A DNA stretch of 64,000 bases from Saccharothrix obliqua (GCF_019375475.1 NZ_JAHXGQ010000009.1:1-64000); one strand, 5' to 3'; counted from the first letter of the stretch, positions 24,336-34,752 are shown. Made by a program: numbers and translations. Notes: generated by a model not told the origin, from the letters alone.

Positions 24336-27320
24336 GTGGCCACTCGGCCCCCGGTCGGACTGCCCCGGCTGTCCCGGCGAAGCCGGATTCTGCTCATCGT
24401 CGGTGCGGTGGTCCTGGTCGGTCTGATCACCGGTTCCAGGTTGCTCGGCACCTACGTCGACTGGTTGTGGTTCGGCGAGGTCGGCTTCCGCAGCGTCTAC
24501 GGCATCAAGCTGGCGACCCGGGTCGGGTTGTTCCTCGCCGTGGGCCTGCTGGTCGGCGGCGTCGTCGCGCTCAACCTCATCCTCGCCTACCGCTCCCGCC
24601 CGGTGTTCGTGCCGGTGTCGGGGCCCGACGACCCGGTCGCCCGGTACCGCTCCGTCGTGACCCGGCGGATGAAGGTGTTCGGCATCGGCCTGCCCGTGGT
24701 CGTCGGCGTCATCGCGGGCGCGTCGGCGCAGGGCGACTGGCAGCGGTTCCAGCTGTTCCTCAACTCCACGCCGTTCAACGAGGTCGACGCCGAGTTCGGC
24801 CACGACATCGGCTTCTACGCGTTCCAGCTGCCGTTCTACACGTGGTTGCTGTCGTGGCTGTTCATCGCCACGGCGGTGTCGTTCGTGGGCGCGGTGGTGG
24901 CGCACTACCTGTTCGGCGGCATCCGGCTCGCGGGCCGCGGCGGGCAGCTCTCCGGTCCCGCGCGCACCCACCTGTCCATCGTCGCGGGCGTGTTCGTGCT
25001 GCTGAAGGCGTTGGCGTACTTCCTGGACCGGTACCAGTTGCTGTTCTCCGACCGCAACGACAAGTTCACCGGCGCCAGCTACACCGACCTGAACGCGGTG
25101 CTGCCCGCCAAGCTGATCCTGCTGTGCATCGCGGTGTTCTGCGCCGTGGCGTTCTTCACCGGCGCGGTGCTGCGCAACCTCCAGCTGCCCGCCATCGCGA
25201 CCGTGCTGCTGGTGCTGTCCAGCATCCTGGTCGGCGCGGCCTGGCCGGCCGTGCTGGAGCAGTTCTCGGTGAAGCCGAACGCCATCGAGAAGGAAGCCGA
25301 CTCCATCCAGCGCAACATCGCCGCCACCAAGGAGGCGTTCGGGCTCACCGACGACCGGGTGGAGACGAAACCCTACGAGGGCAAGCAGAACGTCTCCCTG
25401 GACGAGCTGAAGAGCAACCAGGCGACGCTGGGCAACATCCGCCTGCTCGACCCGGCCGTGATCTCCAAGACGTTCACCCAGTTCCAGCAGCTGCGGCCGT
25501 TCTACGCGTTCCCGGAGAAGCTCGACGTCGACCGGTACAAAGTGGACGGCCAGCTCCAGGACTACATCGTCGCGGTCCGCGAGCTGCACACCGCCGGCAT
25601 CCCGCAGGGCCAGCGCGACTGGATCAACCAGCACCTGATCTACACGCACGGCAACGGCATGGTGTTCGCCGAGGCGAGCAAGGTGAACTCGCCCGCCGAC
25701 CAGGGCGGCAACGGCGGCTACCCGGTGTTCGAGGTGGCCGAGGTCGACCAGGACGGCAAGGTCAAGCCCGGACCGTTCGGCGTGCAGCAGCCGCGCACCT
25801 ACTTCGGCGAGGCGGGCGGCGCGAACGACTACGCCATCGTCGGCGGTCGCGGCGGCGACGGGCCGCGCGAGTACGACACCGACCGCAGCCAGTACACGTA
25901 CGACGGCAAGGGCGGCGTGCGGATCGGCGGCCTGTTCAACAAGCTGGTGTTCGCCGCGGCCTACAGCGAGCGGAACATCCTGTTCAACTCCGCCATCAGC
26001 GACGACTCGCGGATCATCTTCAACCGGCACCCGCGTGACCGCGTGGAGGCCGTGGCGCCGTGGCTGACCGTGGACGCCGACCCGTACCCGGCGGTCGTCG
26101 ACGGGCGGATCACGTGGATCGTGGACGGCTACACGACGCTGGAGAACTACCCGTACGCGCGCCGCACGTCCCTGGCGTCGGCCACGAACGACTCGCTGCC
26201 CGGCGTCCAGCGGCAGCCCAACCGGGAGATCAGCTACATCCGCAACTCCGTCAAGGCCACTGTGGACGCTTACGACGGCACCGTGACGCTGTACGCGATG
26301 GACGAGAAGGACCCGGTGCTCAAGGCGTGGATGGGCGTCTTCCCGGGCACGGTGAAGCCGAACAGCGACATGAGCCAGTCGCTGCGCGAGCACCTGCGGT
26401 ACCCCGAGGACCTGTTCAAGGTGCAGCGCGACACGCTGGCCCGGTACCACGTCGAGGCGCCGCGCGACTTCTACTCCGGCGTGTCGTTCTGGGGCGTGCC
26501 GTCCGACCCGACCGTGGACAACGCGACCACCGTCGAGCAACAGCAGCAGCAGAACAGCCAGCCACGCGACCAGCAGCCGCCGTTCTACGTGCTGGCGGGC
26601 GACCCGACCGGTGACCCGAACAAGGTCAGCTTCCAGTTGACCAGCGCGCTGGTGCGGCAGAACCGCGAGTTCATGGCCTCGTACGTGAGCGTGCGCTCCG
26701 ACCCGGACAACTACGGGAAGATAAGCGTGCTCACCCTCAACAACGAGGCCAAGGGCCCGCAGCAGATCCAGACCCAGTTCCTCACCTCGGGCGAGGTGAG
26801 CGGTGAGCTGAACCTGCTCACGCAGCGGCAGACCAAGGTGGTCTACGGCAACCTGCTCACCCTCCCGGTGGGCGGCGGCCTGCTCTACGTGGAACCGATC
26901 TACATCGAGCGGGCCAGCCAGAACACCCAGTTCCCGCAGCTGTTCAAGGTCCTGGTCAGCTTCGGCGACAAGGTCGGGTACGCGCCCACGCTGAAGGAGG
27001 CCCTGGAGAAGGTCCTCACCGGCGCGTCGGCGCAGCTGCCCGACCAGTCCGGCAACCAGCCGGGCACGAACCCGCCGTCGACCAACCCCACCCCGCCCGG
27101 CACGGGCACCGGGCAGAGCAGCGAGATGCAGTCGGCCGTGAAGGACATCCAGAGCGCCCTGGCCGCCATCAAGGCGGCGCAGAGCAGCGGTGACTTCGCG
27201 GCGCTCGGCAACGCCTACAAGGCGCTGGACGAGGCGACCAAGAAGTTCGAGGCCGCGGGGGCGACGGGCAACCAGTCGCCCGCGTCGACCGCGCCCACGT
27301 CGCCCACGCCCACCGGCTGA
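24336..27320 (+). CDS. UPF0182 family large membrane protein
   Basis: A 994-residue protein, homologue of Rv3193c. The first 300 residues hold about seven membrane helices, followed by a long extracytoplasmic domain with family sequence (FYAFPEKLDVDRYKVDG, YTHGNGMVFAEASKVNSP) and a Pro/Thr-rich tail. Function unknown. GTG 24336 has AGGAG eight bases upstream. A Gln run (EQQQQQNSQ) lies near residue 730. Confidence 0.93.
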   Translation: MATRPPVGLPRLSRRSRILLIVGAVVLVGLITGSRLLGTYVDWLWFGEVGFRSVYGIKLATRVGLFLAVGLLVGGVVALNLILAYRSRPVFVPVSGPDDPVARYRSVVTRRMKVFGIGLPVVVGVIAGASAQGDWQRFQLFLNSTPFNEVDAEFGHDIGFYAFQLPFYTWLLSWLFIATAVSFVGAVVAHYLFGGIRLAGRGGQLSGPARTHLSIVAGVFVLLKALAYFLDRYQLLFSDRNDKFTGASYTDLNAVLPAKLILLCIAVFCAVAFFTGAVLRNLQLPAIATVLLVLSSILVGAAWPAVLEQFSVKPNAIEKEADSIQRNIAATKEAFGLTDDRVETKPYEGKQNVSLDELKSNQATLGNIRLLDPAVISKTFTQFQQLRPFYAFPEKLDVDRYKVDGQLQDYIVAVRELHTAGIPQGQRDWINQHLIYTHGNGMVFAEASKVNSPADQGGNGGYPVFEVAEVDQDGKVKPGPFGVQQPRTYFGEAGGANDYAIVGGRGGDGPREYDTDRSQYTYDGKGGVRIGGLFNKLVFAAAYSERNILFNSAISDDSRIIFNRHPRDRVEAVAPWLTVDADPYPAVVDGRITWIVDGYTTLENYPYARRTSLASATNDSLPGVQRQPNREISYIRNSVKATVDAYDGTVTLYAMDEKDPVLKAWMGVFPGTVKPNSDMSQSLREHLRYPEDLFKVQRDTLARYHVEAPRDFYSGVSFWGVPSDPTVDNATTVEQQQQQNSQPRDQQPPFYVLAGDPTGDPNKVSFQLTSALVRQNREFMASYVSVRSDPDNYGKISVLTLNNEAKGPQQIQTQFLTSGEVSGELNLLTQRQTKVVYGNLLTLPVGGGLLYVEPIYIERASQNTQFPQLFKVLVSFGDKVGYAPTLKEALEKVLTGASAQLPDQSGNQPGTNPPSTNPTPPGTGTGQSSEMQSAVKDIQSALAAIKAAQSSGDFAALGNAYKALDEATKKFEAAGATGNQSPASTAPTSPTPTG

Positions 27321-27374
27321 GCGGACCCGCCGACCGCGGATCGGGTGGCCTCGGACACGTCCGGGCCACCCGAT

Positions 27375-27404
27375 TTGCATCCCGGGGCAACCTCCGCGTA
27401 GAGT
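27375..27404 (+). promoter_or_regulatory. Promoter of the first initiator tRNA gene
   Basis: TTGCAT (27375-27380), an 18-base spacer and TAGAGT (27399-27404) lie 12 bases before the tRNA, a good match to a housekeeping sigma promoter. Confidence 0.6.
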
Positions 27405-27416
27405 CTGAATTACCGA

Positions 27417-27490
27417 CGCGGGGTGGAGCAGCTCGGTAGCTCGCTGGGCTCATAACCCAGAGGTCGCAGGTTCAAATCCTGTCCCCGCTA
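27417..27490 (+). tRNA. Initiator tRNA-fMet (CAT), copy 1
   Basis: 74 bases, CCA not encoded. The loop CTCATAA gives anticodon CAT. Initiator marks are seen: three G-C pairs at the base of the anticodon stem (GGG/CCC) and an unpaired C1-T72 at the acceptor end. Identical to copy 2. Confidence 0.95.
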
Positions 27491-27502
27491 CAAAGTGCGA
27501 TT

Positions 27503-27536
27503 GCCCTGCCTACGGAGTGCGTAGGCAGGGCTTTTT
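27503..27536 (+). terminator. Intrinsic terminator after tRNA-fMet copy 1
   Basis: GCCCTGCCTACG pairs perfectly with CGTAGGCAGGGC around GAGTG, followed by five T. A classical rho-independent terminator. Confidence 0.85.
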
Positions 27537-27546
27537 CGCAATCACA

Positions 27547-27594
27547 TTGGGGGCGCAGCCCCCAAACCCCGCGCAGGAGGGCTTCGCCCCCTGC
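27547..27594. repeat. Paired GC-hairpin element after a stable RNA gene
   Basis: Hairpin 1 is TTGGGGGC-GCA-GCCCCCAA (27547-27565); hairpin 2 is GCAGG-A-GGGC with GCCC-CCTGC around TTC (27573-27594). A related two-hairpin element follows the tmRNA gene at 34807-34851. Likely a dispersed intergenic repeat with termination or anti-read-through role; role not known. Confidence 0.5.
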
Positions 27595-27704
27595 ACCCCC
27601 GGACTGGTCGCCATTGGCTGCGGCTGGTTGTCATTGGTCGGGGCTGGTGTCGTCCGGTGCTGGGCGGGTGGAATGGCTGGTCCTTGGGGGTGGGTAGGGG
27701 CGAT

Positions 27705-27733
27705 TTGGGGAAATGGGGGTGGGGGTGTAGTGT
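27705..27733 (+). promoter_or_regulatory. Promoter of the second initiator tRNA gene
   Basis: TTGGGG (27705-27710), 17-base spacer, TAGTGT (27728-27733), 12 bases before the tRNA. Together with the terminator after copy 1 this means the two copies are separate transcription units. Confidence 0.55.
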
Positions 27734-27745
27734 TCTCCATGTCGA

Positions 27746-27819
27746 CGCGGGGTGGAGCAGCTCGGTAGCTCGCTGGGCTCATAACCCAGAGGTCGCAGGT
27801 TCAAATCCTGTCCCCGCTA
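27746..27819 (+). tRNA. Initiator tRNA-fMet (CAT), copy 2
   Basis: Base-for-base identical to the copy at 27417, 255 bases apart, with its own promoter and terminator. CCA is not encoded. Confidence 0.95.
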
Positions 27820-27825
27820 CTGTGC

Positions 27826-27869
27826 GGAAGTGCCCCCCTCACCTGGTGAGGGGGGCACTTCCTTTTTTT
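27826..27869 (+). terminator. Intrinsic terminator after tRNA-fMet copy 2
   Basis: GGAAGTGCCCCCCTCACC pairs perfectly with the following GGTGAGGGGGG-CACTTCC and seven T follow. It stands two bases before the stop of the convergent zinc protein gene. Confidence 0.85.
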
Positions 27870-27870
27870 G

Positions 27871-28065
27871 TCAGGTCATGTTCTCCGCCCAGTATTGAGC
27901 GCAGACCAGGGAGCACACCCTGCCCTCGCCGGACACCGTGCGGTGCCGGCGGATCTGCTTGCCGCACACCATGCACTCGTCCTTGCCCGCCTGGTCCGGC
28001 ACGGAGCCGTTGGCCCAGGCACGGGCGTTCTTGACGACCTTGGTATCCATCCACTTGATGCCCAC
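27871..28065 (-). CDS. Small zinc-binding protein
   Basis: A 64-residue protein with CMVC near residue 31 and CSLVC near residue 51, likely one zinc site, and the end AQYWAENMT. GTG 28065 has GGAGG eight bases upstream; an ATG at 28050 is possible. I do not recognise a named family. Function unknown. Confidence 0.72.
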   Translation of the reverse strand: MGIKWMDTKVVKNARAWANGSVPDQAGKDECMVCGKQIRRHRTVSGEGRVCSLVCAQYWAENMT

Positions 28066-28444
28066 CGCGAACACCTCCGCAACGCCGCCTACGAGGAGTG
28101 ATGATCCCAGCACTGCTCGTGTGCGCCAGGCCAGAGGGCGCACATCACCGGGTTGTGCTAAGCCGGGCGGGCTGGAACAAGAGCAACAGCGCGGCCAGTG
28201 ACGTGCCCGATGCCGTTCGGGTGAACGCAAAAGTGCGGTTTCCCTTGCCGGGCAATGGATTTCCAGATCGGGTGGACAGCGGCGGTCAAGCGGCCGAAAG
28301 CGTGGCGTTGATCAGCGGCCGGTCACGGAACGAAGCTTCCCGTTGCTCCGCTTGGCCCAACTCCGCTAGCCCGTGATCAGCCACAGTGGACAGAACGGCT
28401 GACCATTGTGGACAGCTCCACCTGAAAGTGGCACCGTTGGTGTC
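28066..28444. other. Intergenic region upstream of the PadR-type gene
   Basis: 379 bases between divergent genes. I see no convincing gene. GTGGACAG occurs twice as a direct repeat (28386-28393 and 28418-28425, 32 bases apart) shortly before the PadR-type regulator and could be a regulator site; this is only suggestive. Confidence 0.4.
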
Positions 28445-28945
28445 GTGTCGGACCTGAACGCTACTGCCGCCGCCCTGCTCGGGCTGCTGCACGACGGACC
28501 CAAGACCGGTGGCCAGCTCGTGGCTGAGGCCGGGGAGCGCTTCGGCGCGTTCTTCAGCGTCACCCGCAGCCAGGTCTACCGCGAGCTGCCCGCGTTGGCT
28601 GACGCGGGTCTGCTGCGCCTGGGCAAGCAGGGGCCCCGCTCCAGCCAGCAGTACGTCCTGACGGCCGCGGGCAAGAGGGCCTTCAAGAACTGGCTGCTGT
28701 CGGAGCCCGGCCCCGACCACCTGCGCAGCCCGCTGATCCTCCGGCTGGTGCACGCCGGCTCGCTGACCGCCAAGCAGCGCCAGACGCTGGTGGACGCGGC
28801 CCGCGCGAGCTACGGCGCCGACCAGGAGGCGGCCCGGACGGCCGTGAAGACCGCGGAGGACGCCTACGCCAAGGCCGTGGCCGAGTTCGCGCTCGCCCAC
28901 GCCAAGGCCGTGCTGAAGCTGCTGGACGCCATCCCCACGGCCTGA
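28445..28945 (+). CDS. PadR family transcriptional regulator
   Basis: A 166-residue PadR regulator. The N-terminal winged helix covers residues 5-80 (ALLGLLHDGPKTGGQL, VTRSQVYRELPALADAGLL), and the C-terminal dimerisation part is helical and Ala-rich. PadR proteins repress exporter or detoxification genes and often themselves. No exporter gene is adjacent. GTG 28445 gives the family start; no ribosome site is obvious. Confidence 0.85.
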   Translation: MSDLNATAAALLGLLHDGPKTGGQLVAEAGERFGAFFSVTRSQVYRELPALADAGLLRLGKQGPRSSQQYVLTAAGKRAFKNWLLSEPGPDHLRSPLILRLVHAGSLTAKQRQTLVDAARASYGADQEAARTAVKTAEDAYAKAVAEFALAHAKAVLKLLDAIPTA

Positions 28946-28996
28946 GGAGCGCCGACCGGTCGCACCGAGCGGCCGGTCCTGGCGTAATCTTCTGCC

Positions 28997-30100
28997 GTGA
29001 ACCCGGACGTCGAAGCAGACATCAAGGACCTCTCCGCCACGCTCGCGAGCATCGAGGCGGTGATGGACCTCGCTTCGCTGCGCGCCCAGGTCGAGGAGTT
29101 GGAGGAGGCGGCGGCCCGCCCCGACCTCTGGGACGACCAGGAGAACGCGCAGCGGGTCACCAGCAAGCTCTCCCACAAGCAGGGCGAGCTGCGCCGCGTC
29201 GTCGGCCTGCGCGACCGCCTGAACGACCTGGGCGTGCTGTACGAGCTGGCCGAGGACGAGGGCGACGAGGGCAGCATCGCCGAGGCGGACGCCGAGCGCG
29301 TCAAGCTCCGCGAGGAGATCTCCTCGCTGGAGGTGCGCACGCTGCTCTCCGGCGAGTACGACGAGCGCAACGCGCTGGTCACCATCCGCGCGGAGGCGGG
29401 CGGCGTCGACGCCGCGGACTTCGCCGAGATGCTGCTGCGCATGTACTCGCGGTGGGCGGAGCGCCACGGGTACGGCGTGGACGTCTTCGACACGTCCTAC
29501 GCGGAGGAGGCGGGCATCAAGTCCGCGACGTTCCGCGTCACCGCCCCCTACGCGTACGGCACGCTGAGCGTCGAGCAGGGCACGCACCGGCTGGTGCGCA
29601 TCTCGCCGTTCGACAACCAGGGCCGCCGCCAGACGTCGTTCGCGGGCGTCGAGGTGGTGCCCGTGGTCGAGCAGTCCGACCACGTCGACATCGACGAGAA
29701 GGACCTGCGGGTCGACGTGTACCGGTCGTCCGGCCCGGGTGGGCAGGGCGTGAACACCACCGACTCGGCCGTGCGCATCACGCACATCCCGACCGGCATC
29801 GTGGTGTCCTGCCAGAACGAGCGGTCCCAGCTCCAGAACAAGGCCACCGCGATGGCCGTCCTCCAGGCGAAGCTGCTGGAGCGCCAGCGGCAGGAGGAGC
29901 AGGCCAGGATGGACGCCCTGAAGGACACCGGGTCGAGCTGGGGCAACCAGATGCGCTCCTACGTGCTGCACCCGTACCAGATGGTGAAGGACCTGCGCAC
30001 CGAGCACGAGGTCGGCAACCCGTCCGCGGTGCTCGACGGCGAGATCGACGAGTTCCTCGAAGCCGGTATCCGCTGGCGCAAGCAGCAGCAGGTCGGATAG
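28997..30100 (+). CDS. prfB: Peptide chain release factor 2
   Basis: A 367-residue RF2 that reads UGA and UAA stop codons. The stop-codon motif SPF is at 203-205 and the catalytic GGQ at 248-250 ([12 protein letters not shown]). The frame is continuous from the start: there is no in-frame UGA programmed frameshift as in E. coli, as usual in actinobacteria. GTG 28997 follows TAATCT (28984-28989) by seven bases and has no ribosome site, so probably leaderless. Confidence 0.97.
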   Translation: MNPDVEADIKDLSATLASIEAVMDLASLRAQVEELEEAAARPDLWDDQENAQRVTSKLSHKQGELRRVVGLRDRLNDLGVLYELAEDEGDEGSIAEADAERVKLREEISSLEVRTLLSGEYDERNALVTIRAEAGGVDAADFAEMLLRMYSRWAERHGYGVDVFDTSYAEEAGIKSATFRVTAPYAYGTLSVEQGTHRLVRISPFDNQGRRQTSFAGVEVVPVVEQSDHVDIDEKDLRVDVYRSSGPGGQGVNTTDSAVRITHIPTGIVVSCQNERSQLQNKATAMAVLQAKLLERQRQEEQARMDALKDTGSSWGNQMRSYVLHPYQMVKDLRTEHEVGNPSAVLDGEIDEFLEAGIRWRKQQQVG

Positions 30101-30116
30101 CCCTTCGGGATCGGTC

Positions 30117-30160
30117 AAGCCTCCGTTTCACGATGCCACCTTGGGCGAGACGGAGGCTTT
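30117..30160 (+). terminator. Terminator between prfB and ftsE
   Basis: AAGCCTCCGT (30117-30126) pairs with ACGGAGGCTT (30150-30159) across a 23-base loop. It lies 17 bases after prfB and shows that ftsE starts a new unit. Confidence 0.6.
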
Positions 30161-30188
30161 ACCGAAGCCACGGGTAGACTCCCCGGTC

Positions 30189-30878
<690 letters not shown>

Positions 30879-30919
30879 GACACCCCCTCATCCCCCGACC
30901 CTGAGGAACGTTCCCCCCG

Positions 30920-31819
30920 ATGCGTACCAGCTTCGTGTTCAGCGAGGTCGTCACCGGCCTGCGCCGGAACGTCACGATGACCATCGCGATGATCCTCACG
31001 ACCGCGATCTCGCTCGGCCTGCTGGGCGGCGGTCTGCTCATCGTCCGCATGGTCGACAAGATGCAGGACAACTACCAGAGCAAGCTGGAAGTGTCGGTCC
31101 TGCTCACCAACGACGTCAGCGCCAACGACAAGGACTGCGCGCAGCAACCGTGCGCCGGCCTGCGCAGCGCGCTGGAGACCACGTCCGGGGTGGAGACCGT
31201 GGTCTACGAGAACCGCGACAAGGGCTACGAGCGGTTCAAGCAGATCTTCGAGGCCCAGCCCGAGCTGGTGAAGCTGGCCCGCCCGGAGGCGATCCCCGCC
31301 ACGTTCCGGGTCAAGCTGGAGGACCCGGCGCGCGCGGGCGTGATCGTGCAGGCGTTCACCGGCAAGGCGGGCGTCAAGGCGGTCAACGACCAGGGCGAGT
31401 TCCTGGGCAGGCTGCTCGACGTGTTCAACGGCCTGCGCAACATCGTGCTCGGCCTCGCGCTGGTGCAGGCGCTGGCGGCGTTGCTGCTGATCTCCAACAC
31501 GATCCAGGTGTCGGCGTTCACGCGGCGCACCGAGGTGGGCATCATGCGCCTGGTGGGCGCGACCCGGTGGTACACGCAGCTGCCGTTCCTCATCGAGGCG
31601 GTGGTGGCGGGCGTCATCGGCGCGGTCGTCGGCGTCGGCGGTCTCGCGTTGATGGTGTGGGGCGGGACCAGGGTGTCGGGCGAGCTGTTCAGCTCGCAGA
31701 TCCTGCCACCGATGGGCCTGCTGGACGTGGTGATCATCTCGCCGATCCTGCTCGGCGTGGCGGTGTTCATCTCGGCGCTCACCGGCTACGTGACGCTGCG
31801 GCTGTACGTGCGGCTCTAA
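30920..31819 (+). CDS. ftsX: Cell division protein FtsX
   Basis: A 299-residue permease-like protein: helix 1 at about residues 22-43, an extracytoplasmic domain with a Cys pair (CAQQPC) to about residue 170, then three further helices including [20 protein letters not shown]. It transmits FtsE ATP cycles to periplasmic hydrolases. It starts 41 bases after ftsE, with GAGGAACG before the ATG. Confidence 0.96.
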   Translation: MRTSFVFSEVVTGLRRNVTMTIAMILTTAISLGLLGGGLLIVRMVDKMQDNYQSKLEVSVLLTNDVSANDKDCAQQPCAGLRSALETTSGVETVVYENRDKGYERFKQIFEAQPELVKLARPEAIPATFRVKLEDPARAGVIVQAFTGKAGVKAVNDQGEFLGRLLDVFNGLRNIVLGLALVQALAALLLISNTIQVSAFTRRTEVGIMRLVGATRWYTQLPFLIEAVVAGVIGAVVGVGGLALMVWGGTRVSGELFSSQILPPMGLLDVVIISPILLGVAVFISALTGYVTLRLYVRL

Positions 31820-31850
31820 TCGGCTGGCGTGCTCACGTAGAGTTTCCGAC

Positions 31851-32327
31851 ATGGTCAAGGAACGCGGTCAGAAGGTGATCGCGTCGAACCGCAAGGCTCG
31901 GCACGACTACACCATCCTGGACACCTACGAAGCGGGTGTCGTGCTCGTCGGCACGGAGGTCAAGAGCCTCCGCATGGGCCGGGCGTCGTTGGTCGACGCC
32001 TTCGGCCAGGTGGACGACGGCGAGGTCTGGCTGCACGCGCTGCACATCCCGGAGTACGTGGCCGGGACGTGGACCAACCACGAGGTGCGCCGCAAGCGCA
32101 AGCTCCTGCTCCACCGCAAGGAGATCGAGAAGCTCATCGGCAAGACCAAGGAGAGCGGTCTGTCGCTGATCCCCTTGCAGATGTACTTCAAGGACGGGTA
32201 CGTCAAGGTGGAGCTGGCGCTCGCCCGCGGCAAGAAGGCGTACGACAAGCGGCAGGACCTCGCGAAGCGCGACGCGCAGCGGGAGATCCAGAAGGCGCAC
32301 GGGCGCGCGCTGAAGGGCCGTTACTGA
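31851..32327 (+). CDS. smpB: SsrA-binding protein SmpB
   Basis: A 158-residue protein that delivers tmRNA to stalled ribosomes. Seen are [10 protein letters not shown] at the N-terminus, [12 protein letters not shown], and the basic tail with [18 protein letters not shown] 31851 lies shortly after TAGAGT (31836-31841), so it has its own promoter next to ftsX. The partner tmRNA gene is 2 kb downstream, beyond a two-component pair. Confidence 0.97.
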   Translation: MVKERGQKVIASNRKARHDYTILDTYEAGVVLVGTEVKSLRMGRASLVDAFGQVDDGEVWLHALHIPEYVAGTWTNHEVRRKRKLLLHRKEIEKLIGKTKESGLSLIPLQMYFKDGYVKVELALARGKKAYDKRQDLAKRDAQREIQKAHGRALKGRY

Positions 32328-32328
32328 G

Positions 32329-32973
32329 TCAGCCCAGGTTGAGGTAGGCCAGCACGGCGCGCACCCGGCGGTGCTCCGACGTGCTGGGCTCCAACCCGAG
32401 CTTGGCGAAGATGTTGCCGACGTGCTTCTCCACCGCGCCGTCGGACACGACCAGCGCCCGCGCGATCGCGGCGTTCGACAGGCCCTCCGCCATCAGCCCG
32501 AGCACCTCGCGCTCGCGCTGGGTCAGCGAGTCCACCGGGTTGCGCTTGCTGCGCACCATGAGCTGCGTGATGACCTCGTGGTCGATGCTGGTGCCGCCCT
32601 CGGCGACGCGCCGCACCGCGGCCACGAACTCGGCGACGTCCGCGACGCGTTCCTTCAGCAGGTACCCGACGCCGCTCGCCCCGCCGGCGAGCAGCTCCAC
32701 CGCGTAACGCTCCTCCACGTACTGCGAGAGCACCAGCACCGGCAGGCCCGGCACCCGCTTGCGCGCCTCGATCGCGGCACGCAGCCCCTCGTCGGTGAAG
32801 GTCGGCGGCATCCGCACGTCGACGATCGCCAGGTCGGGGCGGTGCTCCCGCACCGCCGCCAGCAGCGAGTCGCCGTCCTCCACCGCCGCCACGGTCTCGA
32901 TGCCCTCGTCGGACAGCAGGCGTTCCACGCCCACCCGCAACAGCACCGAGTCCTCGGCGATCACCACGCGCAC
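32329..32973 (-). CDS. NarL/LuxR-type response regulator
   Basis: A 214-residue two-domain regulator. The receiver has the acidic pair in IAEDS and the phosphoacceptor in LAIVDVRMPP, and the lysine region YLLKERV; the HTH_LuxR domain contains LTQREREVLGLMAEGLSNAAIA. GTG 32973 lies 13 bases inside the histidine kinase gene, so the two are coupled partners. One base separates its stop from smpB. Confidence 0.92.
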   Translation of the reverse strand: MRVVIAEDSVLLRVGVERLLSDEGIETVAAVEDGDSLLAAVREHRPDLAIVDVRMPPTFTDEGLRAAIEARKRVPGLPVLVLSQYVEERYAVELLAGGASGVGYLLKERVADVAEFVAAVRRVAEGGTSIDHEVITQLMVRSKRNPVDSLTQREREVLGLMAEGLSNAAIARALVVSDGAVEKHVGNIFAKLGLEPSTSEHRRVRAVLAYLNLG

Positions 32974-34208
32974 GGCAGCTCCGTCCGGATCACGGTCGGC
33001 CCCCCGGCGGGGCTGACCACCACGACCACGCCGTCAATGGTCGCAGCCCGGTCCGCGAGGCCCGCGAGGCCACCACCCGGGCGCACCTGCGCACCGCCGT
33101 GGCCGTTGTCGGTCACCTCCACGACCACGGAGTTCTCCGTGCGGGTGACCTGCACCGCGGCCCGCGTGGCGCCCGAGTGCTTGGCGATGTTCGTCAACGC
33201 CTCGGCCACCGTGAAGTAGGCGGTGCTCTCCACCGCTGTCGGCGGGCGCGGCTCGACGTCCACCGACACGTCGACCGGGATCGGGCACTTCGCGGCCAGC
33301 GACGACAGCGCCGCGTCCAGGCCGCGGTCGCCCAGGACGCTCGGGTAGATGCCGCGGGCCAGGTCGCGCAGCTCCGAGATGGCCAGCTTGGCGTCCGCGT
33401 GCGCCTCGGCGATCAGCTCGGCCGCCGCGTTCGGGTCGCTGTCCATCTTGCTGCGTGCCCGGCCCAGCCCCATGGCCACCGCCACCAGCCGCTGCTGCGC
33501 CCCGTCGTGCAGGTCGCGCTCGATGCGCCGCCGCTCGGCCTCCGCGGCCTCCACGCCACGTGCCCGGCTCGCCGACAGGCGGTCCGCCTTGGCCTCCAGC
33601 ACGCTCGCGCGGGTCGGCCCGAGCAGCGCGTGGGCCATCGCCGCGTGCAGCCGGCCCATGCCCCGGATCACCGGGATCGAGATCAGGGCGAGCAGCAGGC
33701 CCAGCACGGAGACCGGCACGGCCTTCGCGAACGAGTCGACCAGCCACACCGCGTCGCCCAGCATCACCTGCGGCGTGACCGGCAGGAGCTGGTGGTAGAA
33801 CGGCAGCAGGGTGAGCGCGAGCACCGCCGGCCACGTGGCCATCACCAGCAGGAACTCGATCATCCCGAGCGGCAGCATGAGCATCCAGTAGCCGAAGTCG
33901 CGCCACGTCGCCGGATCGGTCACCAGGGCCTTCATGCGCGGCCACAGCCCGGAGTCGGGCAGCGGCCGGTACGGGGACGGGATGTCGGCGCCCAGCGTCA
34001 CCCGCAGCCAGGCCCGCTCGACCTGCGCCGCGGCGCGCGTCAGCACCAGGGTCAGCGCCAGCAGCGGGAAGCCGACCCACACCACCAGCGTGCCGATGCT
34101 CAGCGTCAGCAGCGGCACCAGCAGGCTGAACCAGAAGAGCCCGGTGACCAGGTTGAGCAGGAAGTACCCGCTGGTCCGTGCGATGTGCGAGTTGGCCCGC
34201 GCAGTCAT
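32961..34208 (-). CDS. Sensor histidine kinase (HisKA_3 type)
   Basis: A 415-residue sensor kinase. An N-terminal sensor-type membrane domain has four hydrophobic segments (about residues 14-60 and 105-185), then HisKA_3 with the phosphohistidine in ERDLHDGAQQRL, and an HATPase_c domain (TVAEALTNIAKHSGA, DNGHGGA, GLAGLADRAATIDG). ATG 34208 with GGTGGGG upstream is preferred to a GTG five codons earlier. The signal is unknown; the partner regulator follows directly. Confidence 0.92.
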   Translation of the reverse strand: MTARANSHIARTSGYFLLNLVTGLFWFSLLVPLLTLSIGTLVVWVGFPLLALTLVLTRAAAQVERAWLRVTLGADIPSPYRPLPDSGLWPRMKALVTDPATWRDFGYWMLMLPLGMIEFLLVMATWPAVLALTLLPFYHQLLPVTPQVMLGDAVWLVDSFAKAVPVSVLGLLLALISIPVIRGMGRLHAAMAHALLGPTRASVLEAKADRLSASRARGVEAAEAERRRIERDLHDGAQQRLVAVAMGLGRARSKMDSDPNAAAELIAEAHADAKLAISELRDLARGIYPSVLGDRGLDAALSSLAAKCPIPVDVSVDVEPRPPTAVESTAYFTVAEALTNIAKHSGATRAAVQVTRTENSVVVEVTDNGHGGAQVRPGGGLAGLADRAATIDGVVVVVSPAGGPTVIRTELPCAW

Positions 34209-34375
34209 GTTCCCCACCTTCACGCCGGATGTGCCCGTCCAGCATCACCTGTCCGCCCGGTCCTCAACCATCAGGGCGGCCGGCCTCCGGAGGGTGGGGA
34301 CAGCCCTACCCGCCGTATTGGGAATGAACCGGCGGGCCCGGCACGTTATGATGGGCGGACGCAAGACCACGACCA

Positions 34376-34746
34376 GGGGGTGAACGGTTTCGACTTTGTG
34401 CGTTGATTCAAGGGAAGCGTGCCGGTGCAGGCGAGAGACCACCGCAAGCGTCATCGCAAACCAATAAGCGCCGAGTCTAACGACCAGGCCGCTTACTCCC
34501 TCGCCGCCTGAGGCTAGGAGAGTGAGCTGTCAGCCCGGAGGAGCCTCCGCTCCGGATGCTGGCATCAGCTAGGAGGCTCACCTTCGTCCCCGGCCACGGG
34601 GGACGACAGGGACACCCACAGTGGCTGGGCCCGTCACGGCGACTTGTCCGCGTGATCGCCGGGGCCGAGTAGAGACACAGCGGACTGCGCACGGAGAAGC
34701 CTTGTTGAAGCGGCAGAGGACCCGGGTTCGATTCCCGGCACCTCCA
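34376..34746 (+). ncRNA. ssrA: Transfer-messenger RNA (tmRNA)
   Basis: 371 bases. The 5' end GGGGGTGAACGGTTTCGACT and 3' end CGGGTTCGATTCCCGGCACC plus TCCA form the alanyl-tRNA-like part; CCA is not encoded. The tag reading frame starts after ATAAGC at 34470 and encodes AESNDQAAYSLAA, ending at TGA 34509-34511. It tags products of stalled ribosomes for proteolysis, with SmpB encoded 2 kb upstream. A TATGAT box lies at 34347-34352. Confidence 0.96.
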
Positions 34747-34752
34747 CGGGAC

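Noticed and set aside
28098..28376. 92-codon open frame before the PadR-type gene
   Set aside because: It has a ribosome-site-like GAGGAG but its codon third positions are not GC-biased as in real genes here, and the product shows no domain or sensible composition.
28997..29100. Programmed +1 frameshift in prfB
   Set aside because: The frame is continuous from GTG 28997, with no in-frame TGA in the early coding region.
30141..30188. Longer N-terminus for FtsE from a TTG at 30141
   Set aside because: It would overlap the prfB terminator stem, and FtsE homologues start at the GTG at 30189.
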